Source: an uncultured Bacteroidales bacterium
Lineage (GTDB): Bacteria; Bacteroidota; Bacteroidia; Bacteroidales; Muribaculaceae
Direction: 5' to 3'
Assembly (NCBI GenBank): GCA_947573135.1
Contig: CANPDU010000009.1
Location: 1-64,000 of the forward strand
DNA: 64,000 bases
Positions 54,360 through 63,176 of this stretch are shown piece after piece (positions within the stretch are counted from its first letter, which is position 1; every line of letters starts with the position of its first letter). The position numbers and the translations under genes were made by a program. A model generated the notes under the pieces. That model was not told the DNA's origin. It saw only the letters and a program-made list of their open reading frames with translations, and ran no database searches.

Positions 54360-54454
54360 TTGTCAATCATATATTTGTTGAAAGAATCGCATATCACACC
54401 AATATTTTCGAGAACATATGACACCTCGTCGTACATCTCGAAATGCGATGCGCT
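54356..54454 (-). pseudogene. C-terminal fragment of another alpha/beta hydrolase
   Basis: 33 codons read SASHFEMYDEVSYVLENIG... to a stop; His in a xSHFEMYD context, followed by a helix, is the catalytic-His end of alpha/beta hydrolases. No start codon or upstream domain is present; the frame before it does not look like a hydrolase. The stop overlaps the ATG of the next gene (ATGA), which shows that a coupled pair once existed. Confidence 0.5.
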
Positions 54455-54707
54455 GTTTTGTGATAATAACAAAAAGGAGAACCCCTTATATATGTAATTT
54501 TTTCGGTAATCATTGCAATAATTTCAGAAAAAAGCCTACGATTACATACAGACAAACAGTTGATTAACAGTAAGATACAAAGACCACACAGCCATAACTC
54601 CCAGAAATACAGGCTATAATAGACTGGTGAATCCCGATCGGAGATTGTTATAAGTTGTGTAATTTTACCGGAGTGATTAACTACAGTAAAATTGGTGTAA
54701 GTGTAAT
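54455..54707. other. Intergenic region before the cupin-CMD gene
   Basis: AT-rich and without a recognisable gene. No exact TAnnTTTG box with a -33 partner was found; the sequence from about 54640 on contains the short direct repeats GTAATTTTA/GTAAAATT that may be part of an operator. Confidence 0.3.
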
Positions 54708-55844
54708 ATGAATATTAAACTCATAGAATTGTTAGTAATGGCAATTATAACATCTTTTTCAGTTGCCGCACAAGACTTTCAGCAACCTTATCCGATTGGA
54801 GAAGCCATGAAAGGGCATCCCAATTTTATCGGAACGGCATACCTTTACCCCATGTCGGAGGTAAAAGAGCTCAATGTGCCCATGTTCAACGTGACTTTTG
54901 AGCCGGGCTGCCGCAACAGCTGGCACAGTCACAGCGGAGGACAATTGCTCATAGCGACCGCAGGAATCGGCTATTATCAAGAAAAGGGCAAGGCCGCCCG
55001 AAGGCTTTTTCCGGGCGACATCGTGGAAATCGCACCGAATGTTGAGCATTGGCACGGTGCGTCTCCCGACAGTTGGTTCGCTCATCTTGCGATTGAGTGT
55101 AACCCTGACAGCAACAAAGTCACATGGCTGTCACCTGTAACCGATGACGAATATCTGCCTGCCACAACCGACGCCGTCCAAAAGTATGCCGAGGCCAATA
55201 AGGTTCTTTCGCCGCGTCAGCAGGCCATCGTCGCTATAGGCGCATTTACCGGCCGCGGCGATCTCGAACATCTTGACGAAGCGCTTGTCGAAGGTCTTGA
55301 CGTCGGTATGACTGTCAATGAAATCAAGGAAATTCTCGTTCAGGCTTATGCTTATGCAGGCTTTCCCCGTTCATTACGAGCATTGCAGACATTCATGGCT
55401 CTTCTCGACAAGCGTAAAGCAGCCGGCATCAATGATATAATGGGCAAGGAAGCGACCCCAATGCCGGATACGGATGACACGACCAAATATGCGCTTGGAA
55501 AGAAGAACCTGGCAACACTGTCAGGAGTCCCAGCCGATGCCCCGGCAAGCGGTTATGCTGTGTTCGCCCCGGTTATCGACAAATTCCTGAAAGAACATCT
55601 GTTTGCTGATATTTTCGACCGTGACATACTTTCGTGGCAGGATCGCGAACTGGCTACTGTTTCCGTGATTACAGGTGTCGGAGGCGTGGAACCTATGGCC
55701 GCCGCACACATGGGCATCTGTCTGCATCAGGGTCTTACTCCCGACCAATTGTCGGCATTGCTCAACATCATTGAAATCAATCTCGGACCGGAATACTCAA
55801 CACCATTGCGGCCTGTTGTAGAGAAGTTTGAAAACAGAAAATAA
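54708..55844 (+). CDS. Exported cupin / double carboxymuconolactone decarboxylase-like protein
   Basis: 378 residues. Signal peptide ending SVAA. A cupin domain (about 35-135) has the metal ligands in NSWHSHSGGQLL and VEHWHG. Two CMD-like domains follow (about 155-240 and 275-370; LSPRQQAIVAIGAFTGRGDLE, LSWQDRELATVSVITGVGGVE). The AhpD CxxC pair is absent, so it is not a thiol peroxidase partner. Fusions of this order are known in gut Bacteroidetes; substrate unknown. Lies outside the AraC operon but beside it and shares the redox theme. Closed by a terminator. Confidence 0.85.
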   Translation: MNIKLIELLVMAIITSFSVAAQDFQQPYPIGEAMKGHPNFIGTAYLYPMSEVKELNVPMFNVTFEPGCRNSWHSHSGGQLLIATAGIGYYQEKGKAARRLFPGDIVEIAPNVEHWHGASPDSWFAHLAIECNPDSNKVTWLSPVTDDEYLPATTDAVQKYAEANKVLSPRQQAIVAIGAFTGRGDLEHLDEALVEGLDVGMTVNEIKEILVQAYAYAGFPRSLRALQTFMALLDKRKAAGINDIMGKEATPMPDTDDTTKYALGKKNLATLSGVPADAPASGYAVFAPVIDKFLKEHLFADIFDRDILSWQDRELATVSVITGVGGVEPMAAAHMGICLHQGLTPDQLSALLNIIEINLGPEYSTPLRPVVEKFENRK

Positions 55845-55867
55845 ACAAGCGTTTTGCTTGCTTATAT

Positions 55868-55907
55868 AATGCCGGAAATGAAGAAGAGCTTCGTTTTCGG
55901 CATTTTT
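55868..55907 (+). terminator. Intrinsic terminator of the cupin-CMD gene
   Basis: A 16-base stem (55868-55883 with 55889-55904, two G-U pairs), 5-base loop, then TTTTT. Confidence 0.88.
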
Positions 55908-56345
55908 AATGTTTAAACAGTCAATATCAAGTCCAAATGTTATAGTCAATAAGGCTCTTATAATCTGAAATAATATATTCATTAAGAGCGTATGCTTCCA
56001 ATTATTTTTATAACTTTGCATTATCCGATGGAAGAGACATGCCGTTGGAAAAGAAAAGTGTCAAGCTTTCTTTCTCAGCAAGACGAATCGCCAGTTCAAT
56101 AACAGACTGAGATAGAGTAAGATTAGACGCTCTTTCTGTTTTGTAGTATCTGCTGATGCGACCTATGGCGTCGCATCTTCGCATACTCAATTCAGAGGGG
56201 CAGTTTATTCTACCCTTAGATCATTCAGTCTGTAGGCTTTGGCGAGCCTGTCTTGCTATGATTGTGGTGCGATAAATTCCCCTCTTTTCTTGTACCCAAA
56301 CTTAAACAGCCAAATTAGGGAGTCAGGAGGCAAAGAACAATCTTT
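55908..56345. other. Intergenic region of 438 bases
   Basis: Contains TAACTTTG at 56011-56018 on the plus strand, an exact -7 box, 335 bases before the next gene. Downstream of it only short frames exist (for example 24 codons from 56028 on the plus strand, 60 on the minus strand at 56008-56190), none with a recognisable family. A small RNA or a long leader is possible; I see no proof. Confidence 0.35.
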
Positions 56346-56858
56346 ATGAAAAAGAAATTTTTTCTGCTGATCCTTATCGGAGCTATTGGACAATTATTGA
56401 TGGCCGGAGACTGGAGAACCCGCTATGGCCGGGATGCTTTTGGTGACGAAGATCCATCTCGAGTGGTATATACCGTAAATCTTTCAGGCACGACTAATAT
56501 TGTACGGCCAAACGAAAATTGCATTTTGGGTGTAATGGCATATCCTTATAATGGATATGCTGTCATAAAAGTTTTTTTACATCGAGATAGTGGCGATTTT
56601 TCCGCTTTCTTTTCTAATAGTACGGCTTATTTCAAACTATCTGACGGGAGCAAACTCTCTGTATCTTGTCAGGTTGATGATAATGGAGACTTGTGGTTAG
56701 GAACGAATCGAACTGAAATAATTACTGTTGAAAAAATTTTCAACAATGGGAATTTCACTCTTTCTATTCAAAGCAGCAACGATTTCGGAGACAGAATGAC
56801 TTGTTTGTTTAGAGTGGGAGCCCAGACAACCGGAATTAAAGGACTTGTAAATCAGTAA
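56346..56858 (+). CDS. Secreted protein of unknown function (tandem family, copy 1)
   Basis: 170 residues. Signal peptide ending LLMA. The mature part opens DWRTRYGRDAFGDEDPSRVVY and ends RVGAQTTGIKGLVNQ. Both stretches recur in the next protein (NWQKLYMADEFGDPDYSKPVY; KIGTQGQGIKRL), so the two are paralogues with a domain of about 150 residues. No family recognised. Separated from copy 2 by 2 bases. Confidence 0.65.
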   Translation: MKKKFFLLILIGAIGQLLMAGDWRTRYGRDAFGDEDPSRVVYTVNLSGTTNIVRPNENCILGVMAYPYNGYAVIKVFLHRDSGDFSAFFSNSTAYFKLSDGSKLSVSCQVDDNGDLWLGTNRTEIITVEKIFNNGNFTLSIQSSNDFGDRMTCLFRVGAQTTGIKGLVNQ

Positions 56859-56860
56859 AT

Positions 56861-57700
56861 ATGTCTCAAATTAATCGAATTGGTTTAAAATATTTGGCAT
56901 TATGCTTTTTGTTATTGATTATCACACCCATAAGTTTTGCGAGCAACTGGCAAAAGCTATACATGGCTGATGAGTTCGGCGATCCTGACTATTCCAAACC
57001 GGTGTATGAGTTGATTGTTGATCCGATTGGAGGATATGGAGCGACTGTTACGTTCAGCTATATACAAGGATTGTTCGTTATGGGATTTACTGATGCCCAC
57101 GTAATTCTTGATGATGTGAAATCTATCAAGGCTAAATCTTCCACCGGAACAGTTTATGATATTCCATTCGAACAAATCAGCCATGAACCTGCCGAATACA
57201 GAATACCTAAAGAAGGAGCAGATATTCTTTTGGATTTATTGGAAACCGGATATTTCAGTCTGAGCGTCAAAACGCCCGTGCCATTTGCATACGGGGAATA
57301 CACTAATCATGCTTTCAAAATTGGCACTCAGGGACAAGGAATAAAACGCTTGACCGGAGTTAAATCCGTTTCAGAAGGCAAAGCTGCTTTCAAAGGTAAA
57401 ATTGGTGATAAATATTCAATTACCGTTCAGTTCGATCAGACTGAGACTGTGTTTGAAAATGGCGGCACACTGACCGGCATATACTGGTACGGCAATGGTT
57501 CCAATGGAAAAATGAAACTCAAAGGGGCGGTAGATTACCTGGGCAGAATAGAACTGGAGGAATATGATCCGCAGGGCAAGAAATGCGGAGAATGGTATCT
57601 GAACACCGTTTCAAGCGACGACGGGATGAAATATGTCATTGATGGCGTGATGACGAATTTGAAAGGGCAAACATTTAGTGTGGTATGCGAGCAGCAGTAA
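56861..57700 (+). CDS. Secreted protein of unknown function (tandem family, copy 2, extended)
   Basis: 279 residues. Signal peptide ending ISFA. Residues of about 27-165 match copy 1. A further beta-rich domain (about 170-279) has LTGIYWYGNGSNGKMKLKGAV and RIELEEYDPQGKKCGEW, a pattern of short strands seen in small Bacteroidetes lipoprotein domains. Function unknown. Co-transcribed with copy 1 and followed by a terminator. Confidence 0.65.
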   Translation: MSQINRIGLKYLALCFLLLIITPISFASNWQKLYMADEFGDPDYSKPVYELIVDPIGGYGATVTFSYIQGLFVMGFTDAHVILDDVKSIKAKSSTGTVYDIPFEQISHEPAEYRIPKEGADILLDLLETGYFSLSVKTPVPFAYGEYTNHAFKIGTQGQGIKRLTGVKSVSEGKAAFKGKIGDKYSITVQFDQTETVFENGGTLTGIYWYGNGSNGKMKLKGAVDYLGRIELEEYDPQGKKCGEWYLNTVSSDDGMKYVIDGVMTNLKGQTFSVVCEQQ

Positions 57701-57715
57701 TTTTGCTGTTTCATA

Positions 57716-57757
57716 ACATAACAGCTCACTCTTAACCGAACGAGCTGTTATGTTTTA
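57716..57757 (+). terminator. Intrinsic terminator after the tandem family
   Basis: A 12-base stem (57716-57727 with 57742-57753), 14-base loop, then TTT. Confidence 0.8.
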
Positions 57758-58076
57758 TGCGGGCTTAATCGACCGAATGTAAAATAAATTTGATTATGAC
57801 TGCGCTTATCAGTATTTTTGATGCATGATAATTTAGAGCTTGTCCACGATATTTGCTCAAGCTGAAAATAGGATCACCCTTAACGAGGCAGAATTCAGCC
57901 TCGACAAAGGACTGCATATCGACACAGACGGGCGAACTTCAGTTAAAGCATATAAGTCTTTTTCATAAAAATAGAGTTTTTTTCGCGCACACGTCACATT
58001 TTTCGGCACTGTAACGTCTAACAAGTGAGATGTCTCAAAATCAACATTAAAAACTTTATTATAAAACATCAAAATT
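57758..58076. other. Intergenic region of 319 bases
   Basis: No gene with a start codon. At 57863-57967 a frame without ATG (ENRITLNEAEFSLDKG...) runs to a stop and may be the tail of a lost gene. No clear promoter box for the following gene. Confidence 0.3.
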
Positions 58077-58487
58077 ATGTCAGAAGATATTATAGCATTA
58101 TTTATCCCGATAGGAATCTGTGTAGTTGTACCTATTGCAGTCGTATGGATAATATTCAAAGCTTTTATGAACAGAGATAACCGTCGGACTGAAGTACTAA
58201 TCGAAGCTATCAAGTCAAATAACGGCATCGATACCGATAAACTCGCCGAAACGATGTCAAATCGCAGCCGCACTCCGCGAGAAATCCTCAATCTGCGTCT
58301 GCTCCGTGGATGTATATTCTCTTTTATCGGTATTGCTTTACTTGTATGCTCTCTCATTTTCCAAAACAACGCTACGGATTTTGACATTGCAGTCATTTTT
58401 ATAGTCACAGGGTTAGCATCACTGGCAGTTGGAATAAGTTACCTGACAGTATATTTTGTGACCCGCAAAACCATTGATGCCGACTGA
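58077..58487 (+). CDS. DUF6249-type membrane protein
   Basis: 136 residues. Membrane segments at about 6-28, 78-96 and 104-127; a soluble stretch between (about 30-75) holds NRDNRRTEVLIEAIKSNNG. Matches the DUF6249 family that often precedes a sigma factor in Bacteroidetes. It may sense or hold the sigma factor system; role unproved. The stop is 4 bases before the sigma factor ATG used here. Confidence 0.7.
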   Translation: MSEDIIALFIPIGICVVVPIAVVWIIFKAFMNRDNRRTEVLIEAIKSNNGIDTDKLAETMSNRSRTPREILNLRLLRGCIFSFIGIALLVCSLIFQNNATDFDIAVIFIVTGLASLAVGISYLTVYFVTRKTIDAD

Positions 58488-58491
58488 TCGC

Positions 58492-58977
58492 ATGAACCGT
58501 GAGCAATTCATTCAGCAAGTCAACAACTGTCAGAGAGCGCTCCGTCGCTTTCTGACAGCATTATGCTGCGGAGACGCGCAACTCGCCGATGACATAGCTC
58601 AGGATGCTTTTCTAAAAGCCTATGTTTCCTGTGACGGTCTGAAAGACGATGGGAAATTCAGTTCTTGGATATACCAGATAGCATACAATACTTTCGTGAG
58701 CTATACACGTTCTAAAAAATATACTTTCGACCTTGCAGCTACCGCTGATATCGTCACACAAGAACAACCGGACGACAACTTCAGGTATCAGGCATTATAT
58801 GCCGCGCTCGACCGTCTTTCCGAGAAAGAGCGCTCTGCCATACTGCTTTTTTATCTTGAAGGATATTCCATAAAGGAAATAGCGGAAATTACAGATCACA
58901 GTCAGGACGCAATCAGACAACATCTTTCCCGCGGAAGAAATAATCTCAGAAAATATTTAGAATCTCAGGAACAATGA
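58492..58977 (+). CDS. RNA polymerase ECF-type sigma factor
   Basis: 161 residues from ATG 58492 (ATG 58477 would add five). Region 2 has DDIAQDAFLKAYVSCDGL and FSSWIYQIAYNTFVSYTR; region 4 has LSEKERSAILLFYLEGYSIKEIAEI and QDAIRQHLSRGRNNLRKYL. Lies between two membrane proteins in one operon, so it is probably released by a membrane-bound antagonist. Its stop overlaps the next start by 4 bases (ATGA). Confidence 0.92.
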   Translation: MNREQFIQQVNNCQRALRRFLTALCCGDAQLADDIAQDAFLKAYVSCDGLKDDGKFSSWIYQIAYNTFVSYTRSKKYTFDLAATADIVTQEQPDDNFRYQALYAALDRLSEKERSAILLFYLEGYSIKEIAEITDHSQDAIRQHLSRGRNNLRKYLESQEQ

Positions 58978-59378
58978 TGGACGATCAATTTTTCAAAGAA
59001 TTATTCAAAAGCTACGAGCCGAGACTCTCCTCGGACAATCAATTTATCGATCGTCTCGAACGTAAACTCGAAGCAGTAGAAACACTGAAAGAGCATAACG
59101 CTGCATTGCGCAAGCGTTGCCGCAAAGCCATCATAGCCGCCGCAATCGCAGGCTTTGCGACCGGTATAGCATTCTCCCTTGGAATGCCTTATATCGCACA
59201 GTCATTCTCGAATCTAAAATTGCATCTGCCAGACTATTCTTTATTGCAAACACTGGCCGGCAACTCTCAGTTACTTATGTGGCCCATAGCTTGTGCCACT
59301 TCCCTGTTCATCGCCATCAACACTTACGAGATCAGTCTGTCACTCCAGTCAAAACATTCAGCCATCAGACAGTCGTAA
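58974..59378 (+). CDS. Membrane protein paired with the sigma factor (putative anti-sigma)
   Basis: 134 residues. A cytoplasmic N-terminus (MMDDQFFKELFKSYEPRLSS) and helix of about 20-50 lead to two membrane segments (about 51-70 and 100-118). Small proteins with a conserved FFKELF-like start follow sigma factors in Bacteroidales and are candidates for anti-sigma factors; no zinc anti-sigma motif is present. Coupled to the sigma factor gene. Confidence 0.6.
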   Translation: MMDDQFFKELFKSYEPRLSSDNQFIDRLERKLEAVETLKEHNAALRKRCRKAIIAAAIAGFATGIAFSLGMPYIAQSFSNLKLHLPDYSLLQTLAGNSQLLMWPIACATSLFIAINTYEISLSLQSKHSAIRQS

Positions 59379-59523
59379 CACGATTAACACCATCGGTATT
59401 ATAACATCAGATTTTTCGGTGCTCAAAGATAAAATTCGGAAGGAGTAATGTTTTTTACAACAATCATCTCAAGCTTTTAGAAAAAAATCGCTGTTGTGAG
59501 ACGCGAAATCAAAAAATTATCCG

Positions 59524-59531
59524 TACTTTTG
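59524..59531 (+). promoter_or_regulatory. -7 box for the cell-division pair
   Basis: TACTTTTG fits TAnnTTTG and lies 18 bases before the coiled-coil gene. No good -33 partner at 19-21 bases. Confidence 0.5.
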
Positions 59532-59549
59532 TGAAAATTTGGATAGAAA

Positions 59550-59843
59550 ATGGCCGCAGATCTCAAACAGCAGCTCGAACGGGTAGCCGCTAAGGCTGAT
59601 TTGATTGTCGAACGTTGCAGACGTTTGACACAGCAGAGGGATGAGGCATTCGCCACGATTGAAGAGCTGAGACGGCAACTTGCCGCCCGCGACAAAGAAA
59701 TCGAACGGTTCAGTGTCGAAAACGAATACCTTCATCTGGCATCTGCCCTTTGTCCTGACCGCAAAGAAATAGAGAAAGCCAGGTCATTGATATCCGGATT
59801 AGTGCGGGATATTGACCGCTGCATCCTCGACCTTAAAGAATGA
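59550..59843 (+). CDS. Small coiled-coil protein before zapA
   Basis: 97 residues, a single long coiled coil at about 5-60 (RVAAKADLIVERCRRLTQQR) with a shorter C-terminal helix. It stands directly before zapA (8 bases) and resembles in size and form ZapB-like division proteins, but no ZapB signature is visible. Confidence 0.6.
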   Translation: MAADLKQQLERVAAKADLIVERCRRLTQQRDEAFATIEELRRQLAARDKEIERFSVENEYLHLASALCPDRKEIEKARSLISGLVRDIDRCILDLKE

Positions 59844-59851
59844 AGATGTAG

Positions 59852-60142
59852 ATGAACGATAAACTTAGAGTAACAATCAAAATAGCCGATGTCGAACCGA
59901 TCCACTTTGAAATCGATCGTGACGAGGAAATAGTCTACCGCAAGGCTGAATATCACGTCAACAAACTGTGGAGCGAATGGCTTCAGGCTCATAAAAATAA
60001 ATCGTCACAGGAAGTGCTTGCACGAGTGGCTCTGGCGTTTGCAGAACTTTACTACCGTAAAAGCGATCAGCTTGAAGGTCAGGCACGAATGATTGACAAT
60101 TTTGAAAAACAGCTTGACGACCTGCTTTTACAGGGCGAATAA
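59852..60142 (+). CDS. zapA: Cell division protein ZapA
   Basis: 96 residues. The N-terminal strand region RVTIKIADVEPIHFEIDRDEE and the C-terminal helix with LARVALAFAELYYRK match the ZapA family, which bundles FtsZ filaments at mid-cell. Forms a pair with the coiled-coil gene before it. Confidence 0.85.
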   Translation: MNDKLRVTIKIADVEPIHFEIDRDEEIVYRKAEYHVNKLWSEWLQAHKNKSSQEVLARVALAFAELYYRKSDQLEGQARMIDNFEKQLDDLLLQGE

Positions 60143-60258
60143 GCAACTCTGAGGCGCATTGTCGCCGGTCGCGGACTCAAGAGTGAGACGAAAAGATATC
60201 ACCCGCACAGCTTTATAGCCGACACACGATCCGGCTGTAAGGATGTGCGTTTTTATTG
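60143..60258 (+). ncRNA. Candidate small RNA between zapA and rny (6S-like?)
   Basis: A structured stretch without a reading frame: outer pairs GCGCAT (60154-60159) with ATGTGC (60243-60248), an inner hairpin AGCCG/CGGCT (60217-60221 with 60232-60236), and CGTTTTTATT at the end, as in an intrinsic terminator. In other bacteria ssrS (6S RNA) lies next to zapA, which is why 6S is considered. The visible part is shorter than usual 6S RNA, so the identity is open; a zapA terminator with leader is the alternative. Confidence 0.45.
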
Positions 60259-60299
60259 AATATATTAACAATTAATTCATTATATAATAACTAAATATC

Positions 60300-61853
60300 A
60301 TGAACTCTAGTTTAAATATACTGATATGCGTGGCAATCGGAGTTATTGCGGCAGCTATTGCAGTAGCCGCTACGCTTATTATCCAGCGATCGATGGCCAA
60401 AACCAGAGCCAAAACAATAGTCGCCGACGCCGAACGCGAAGCCGAGGATCTGAAACGCAACAAAGTCCTCGAAGGACGCGAAGAAGCCTTGCAGATTACT
60501 GCTGACGCTGAAAAGCAAGCTAATCAGCGCATGGCGAAGTTACAATCGGCTGAGGCAAAGATCAAACAACGCGAACTTCAGCTTAATCAGCAGCAAGGAG
60601 AGAATGCTCGTGCACGTAATGAAATCGAAGCCTCAAGGCAATCACTTGAAGCTCAGTTTGCCGCATCCGAAGCTCGTCAGGCAGAACTCGAAAAACTCCA
60701 TCGCAATGCTCAGGAGCAACTTGAACATATTTCAGGTCTCTCATCCGATGAAGCGCGAGAAAAACTGATCGAATCCCTAAAGGATGAGGCAAAGACAGCG
60801 GCTGCATCCTATATCAACGACATCATGGACGAGGCTAAAATGACAGCCAATAAGGAAGCAAAACGAATTGTAGTTCAAAGCATTCAGCGCGTAGCGACAG
60901 AAACCGCCATTGAAAATTCCGTCTCTGTATTCCATATAGATTCGGACGAGATAAAAGGCCGTATTATTGGCCGCGAAGGCCGAAATATCCGTGCACTTGA
61001 AGCAGCCACGGGTATTGAAATAATTGTCGATGACACGCCCGAGGCAATCGTCCTTTCAGGATTTGACCCCGTACGCCGAGAAATAGCACGTCTTGCTCTG
61101 CATCAGCTTGTTGCAGACGGACGTATCCATCCTGCCCGTATTGAGGAAGTTGTGGCAAAAGTACGCAAACAAATCGAAGAAGAAATAATCGAAACCGGCA
61201 AACGAACCGCTATCGACCTCGGCATACACGGACTTCACCCTGACCTTATACGTATGGTCGGCAAAATGAAATATCGCTCAAGCTACGGCCAAAATCTTCT
61301 CCAGCATTCACGCGAGACAGCCAATCTCTGCGCAATCATGGCTTCTGAGCTAGGTCTTAATCCAAAAAAGGCCCGTCGCGCCGGTCTGCTTCACGATATT
61401 GGCAAAGTGCCTGACGAAGAGCCCGAACTACCCCACGCTTTACTAGGCATGAAACTTGCAGAAAAATACAAGGAGAAACCGGAAATCTGCAATGCTATCG
61501 GAGCACACCACGACGAGATCGAACAAACATCACTCCTCGCACCTATCGTACAGGTTTGCGATGCGATTTCAGGTGCACGCCCGGGTGCACGCCGTGAAAT
61601 CGTTGAAGCATATATCAAACGTCTTAAAGATCTCGAACAACTTGCTTTATCTTATCCGGGCGTCATTAAAACCTATGCTATTCAGGCAGGCCGCGAATTA
61701 CGCGTAATAGTCGGAGCGGATAAGATCGACGACACAGAGACCGAAAAACTGTCATCAGAAATTGCACGTCGCATCCAGGACGAGATGACTTATCCGGGTC
61801 AGGTCAAAATCACCGTCATACGCGAAACCAGAGCTGTCAGCTTCGCAAAATAA
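60300..61853 (+). CDS. rny: Ribonuclease Y
   Basis: 517 residues. N-terminal membrane anchor (about 5-25), long coiled coil (about 30-190), KH domain with [21 protein letters not shown] (about 218), and HD domain with [10 protein letters not shown] (about 364-373) and HHDEIEQ. An endonuclease that starts mRNA decay at the membrane. Followed after 12 bases by ricT, whose product partners RNase Y in Bacillus subtilis. Confidence 0.96.
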   Translation: MNSSLNILICVAIGVIAAAIAVAATLIIQRSMAKTRAKTIVADAEREAEDLKRNKVLEGREEALQITADAEKQANQRMAKLQSAEAKIKQRELQLNQQQGENARARNEIEASRQSLEAQFAASEARQAELEKLHRNAQEQLEHISGLSSDEAREKLIESLKDEAKTAAASYINDIMDEAKMTANKEAKRIVVQSIQRVATETAIENSVSVFHIDSDEIKGRIIGREGRNIRALEAATGIEIIVDDTPEAIVLSGFDPVRREIARLALHQLVADGRIHPARIEEVVAKVRKQIEEEIIETGKRTAIDLGIHGLHPDLIRMVGKMKYRSSYGQNLLQHSRETANLCAIMASELGLNPKKARRAGLLHDIGKVPDEEPELPHALLGMKLAEKYKEKPEICNAIGAHHDEIEQTSLLAPIVQVCDAISGARPGARREIVEAYIKRLKDLEQLALSYPGVIKTYAIQAGRELRVIVGADKIDDTETEKLSSEIARRIQDEMTYPGQVKITVIRETRAVSFAK

Positions 61854-61865
61854 ACGCGACGACAC

Positions 61866-63176
61866 ATGGACGAAAAAGATATAAATCACATCGATCAGGA
61901 TGCTCAACGTCCCGTCAACAGATGCGGAAATTGCTGTCACCGCGAGCCTCGAGGCAAACTTCATTCATTCAACTGGCTGGAGGATATTCCTGGAGGTTAC
62001 GCCGACAGCGACATGGTTGAGGTGCAATTCAAAAACACTCGAAAAGGCTTTTACAAGAATTCCACTAACATACCGCTCGAAATTGGTGATATCGTAGCAG
62101 TTGAAGCATCTCCCGGACATGATATAGGACAAGTCACCCTCGTAGGTGCGTTGGTCAACCTGCGTATGCGTAAAGCCCGCATAAAACCAGATGCTGAGAT
62201 AAAGCGCGTATTTAGGAAAGCAAAGCCGGCAGATCTTGAAAAATTCGAAGAAGCCCGCGCAAAAGAACATGATACAATGATAAAAGCGCGAAAAATTGCC
62301 GAGAGCCTCAACCTGAATATGAAAATCGGAGACGTCGAGTATCAGGGCGACGGGAATAAGGCGATATTCTATTATATTGCCGACGAACGCGTCGATTTCA
62401 GACAGTTGATCAAAGTTCTTGCCGACACTTTCAAAGTCAGGATAGAGATGAAACAGATCGGTGCCCGGCAGGAAGCAGGCCGCATAGGAGGAATCGGTCC
62501 TTGCGGCAGGCCATTGTGCTGTTCGAGCTGGATGACCAATTTCGTTTCTGTCGCGACAAGCGCAGCCCGATATCAGGATATATCGCTTAATCCGCAAAAA
62601 CTGGCGGGACAATGTGCAAAACTTAAATGCTGCCTTAATTTCGAAGTCGACACTTACGTTGAAAGCGCAAAACGACTTCCTCCACGCGATACTCGTCTTG
62701 AAACTGCCGATGCGACCTATTATCATTTCAAAACTGATATATTCAAACGGGAAATCACTTATTCAACCGATAAGAATATAGCGGCAAATCTTGTGACAAT
62801 AGATGCAGAGCGTGTGTTCGAAATAATAGCGATGAACAAGGCCGGAGAGAAACCGCTGAATCTTACTCGGGACTCTGACTCCAAACCCGTAGAAAGAAAG
62901 GCATTCGGAGATATTCTCGGACAAGACGACGTAACTAGGTTCGACAAAAAAAAGAGAAGAAAAAGCAAATCAAAATCAGGAAACCCAAACAGAGATACCG
63001 AGGCTGATCCTGACGATAACAGTGTGTCCAAAAGGTCTGATGACAGAGAAACGGCTACACAACGCAATGATCGGAAACGTAAACCGCAGGGCAAGCGCAG
63101 ACCACAAAACGACGGTAACGCCCGACCGCTTAAGCCTGACGGCGAAAAGAACGCAAAAGGGAACGACGATGCATAA
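61866..63176 (+). CDS. ricT: PSP1-domain protein RicT with long basic tail
   Basis: 436 residues. PSP1 domain (about 30-270) with the Cys-rich family hallmark: GIGPCGRPLCCSSWM and CAKLKCCLNFEVD, ligands for an Fe-S cluster in the Bacillus protein. An N-terminal CGNCCH adds further Cys. The tail from about 345 to the end is Lys/Arg/Asp-rich and disordered, which suits RNA contact. In Bacillus RicT joins RicA and RicF and assists RNase Y; here the two genes are adjacent and probably co-transcribed. Confidence 0.9.
   Translation: MDEKDINHIDQDAQRPVNRCGNCCHREPRGKLHSFNWLEDIPGGYADSDMVEVQFKNTRKGFYKNSTNIPLEIGDIVAVEASPGHDIGQVTLVGALVNLRMRKARIKPDAEIKRVFRKAKPADLEKFEEARAKEHDTMIKARKIAESLNLNMKIGDVEYQGDGNKAIFYYIADERVDFRQLIKVLADTFKVRIEMKQIGARQEAGRIGGIGPCGRPLCCSSWMTNFVSVATSAARYQDISLNPQKLAGQCAKLKCCLNFEVDTYVESAKRLPPRDTRLETADATYYHFKTDIFKREITYSTDKNIAANLVTIDAERVFEIIAMNKAGEKPLNLTRDSDSKPVERKAFGDILGQDDVTRFDKKKRRKSKSKSGNPNRDTEADPDDNSVSKRSDDRETATQRNDRKRKPQGKRRPQNDGNARPLKPDGEKNAKGNDDA

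Noticed and set aside
57863..57967. Open frame without start before the DUF6249 gene
   Set aside because: No start codon, no recognisable family; noted only as a possible remnant.
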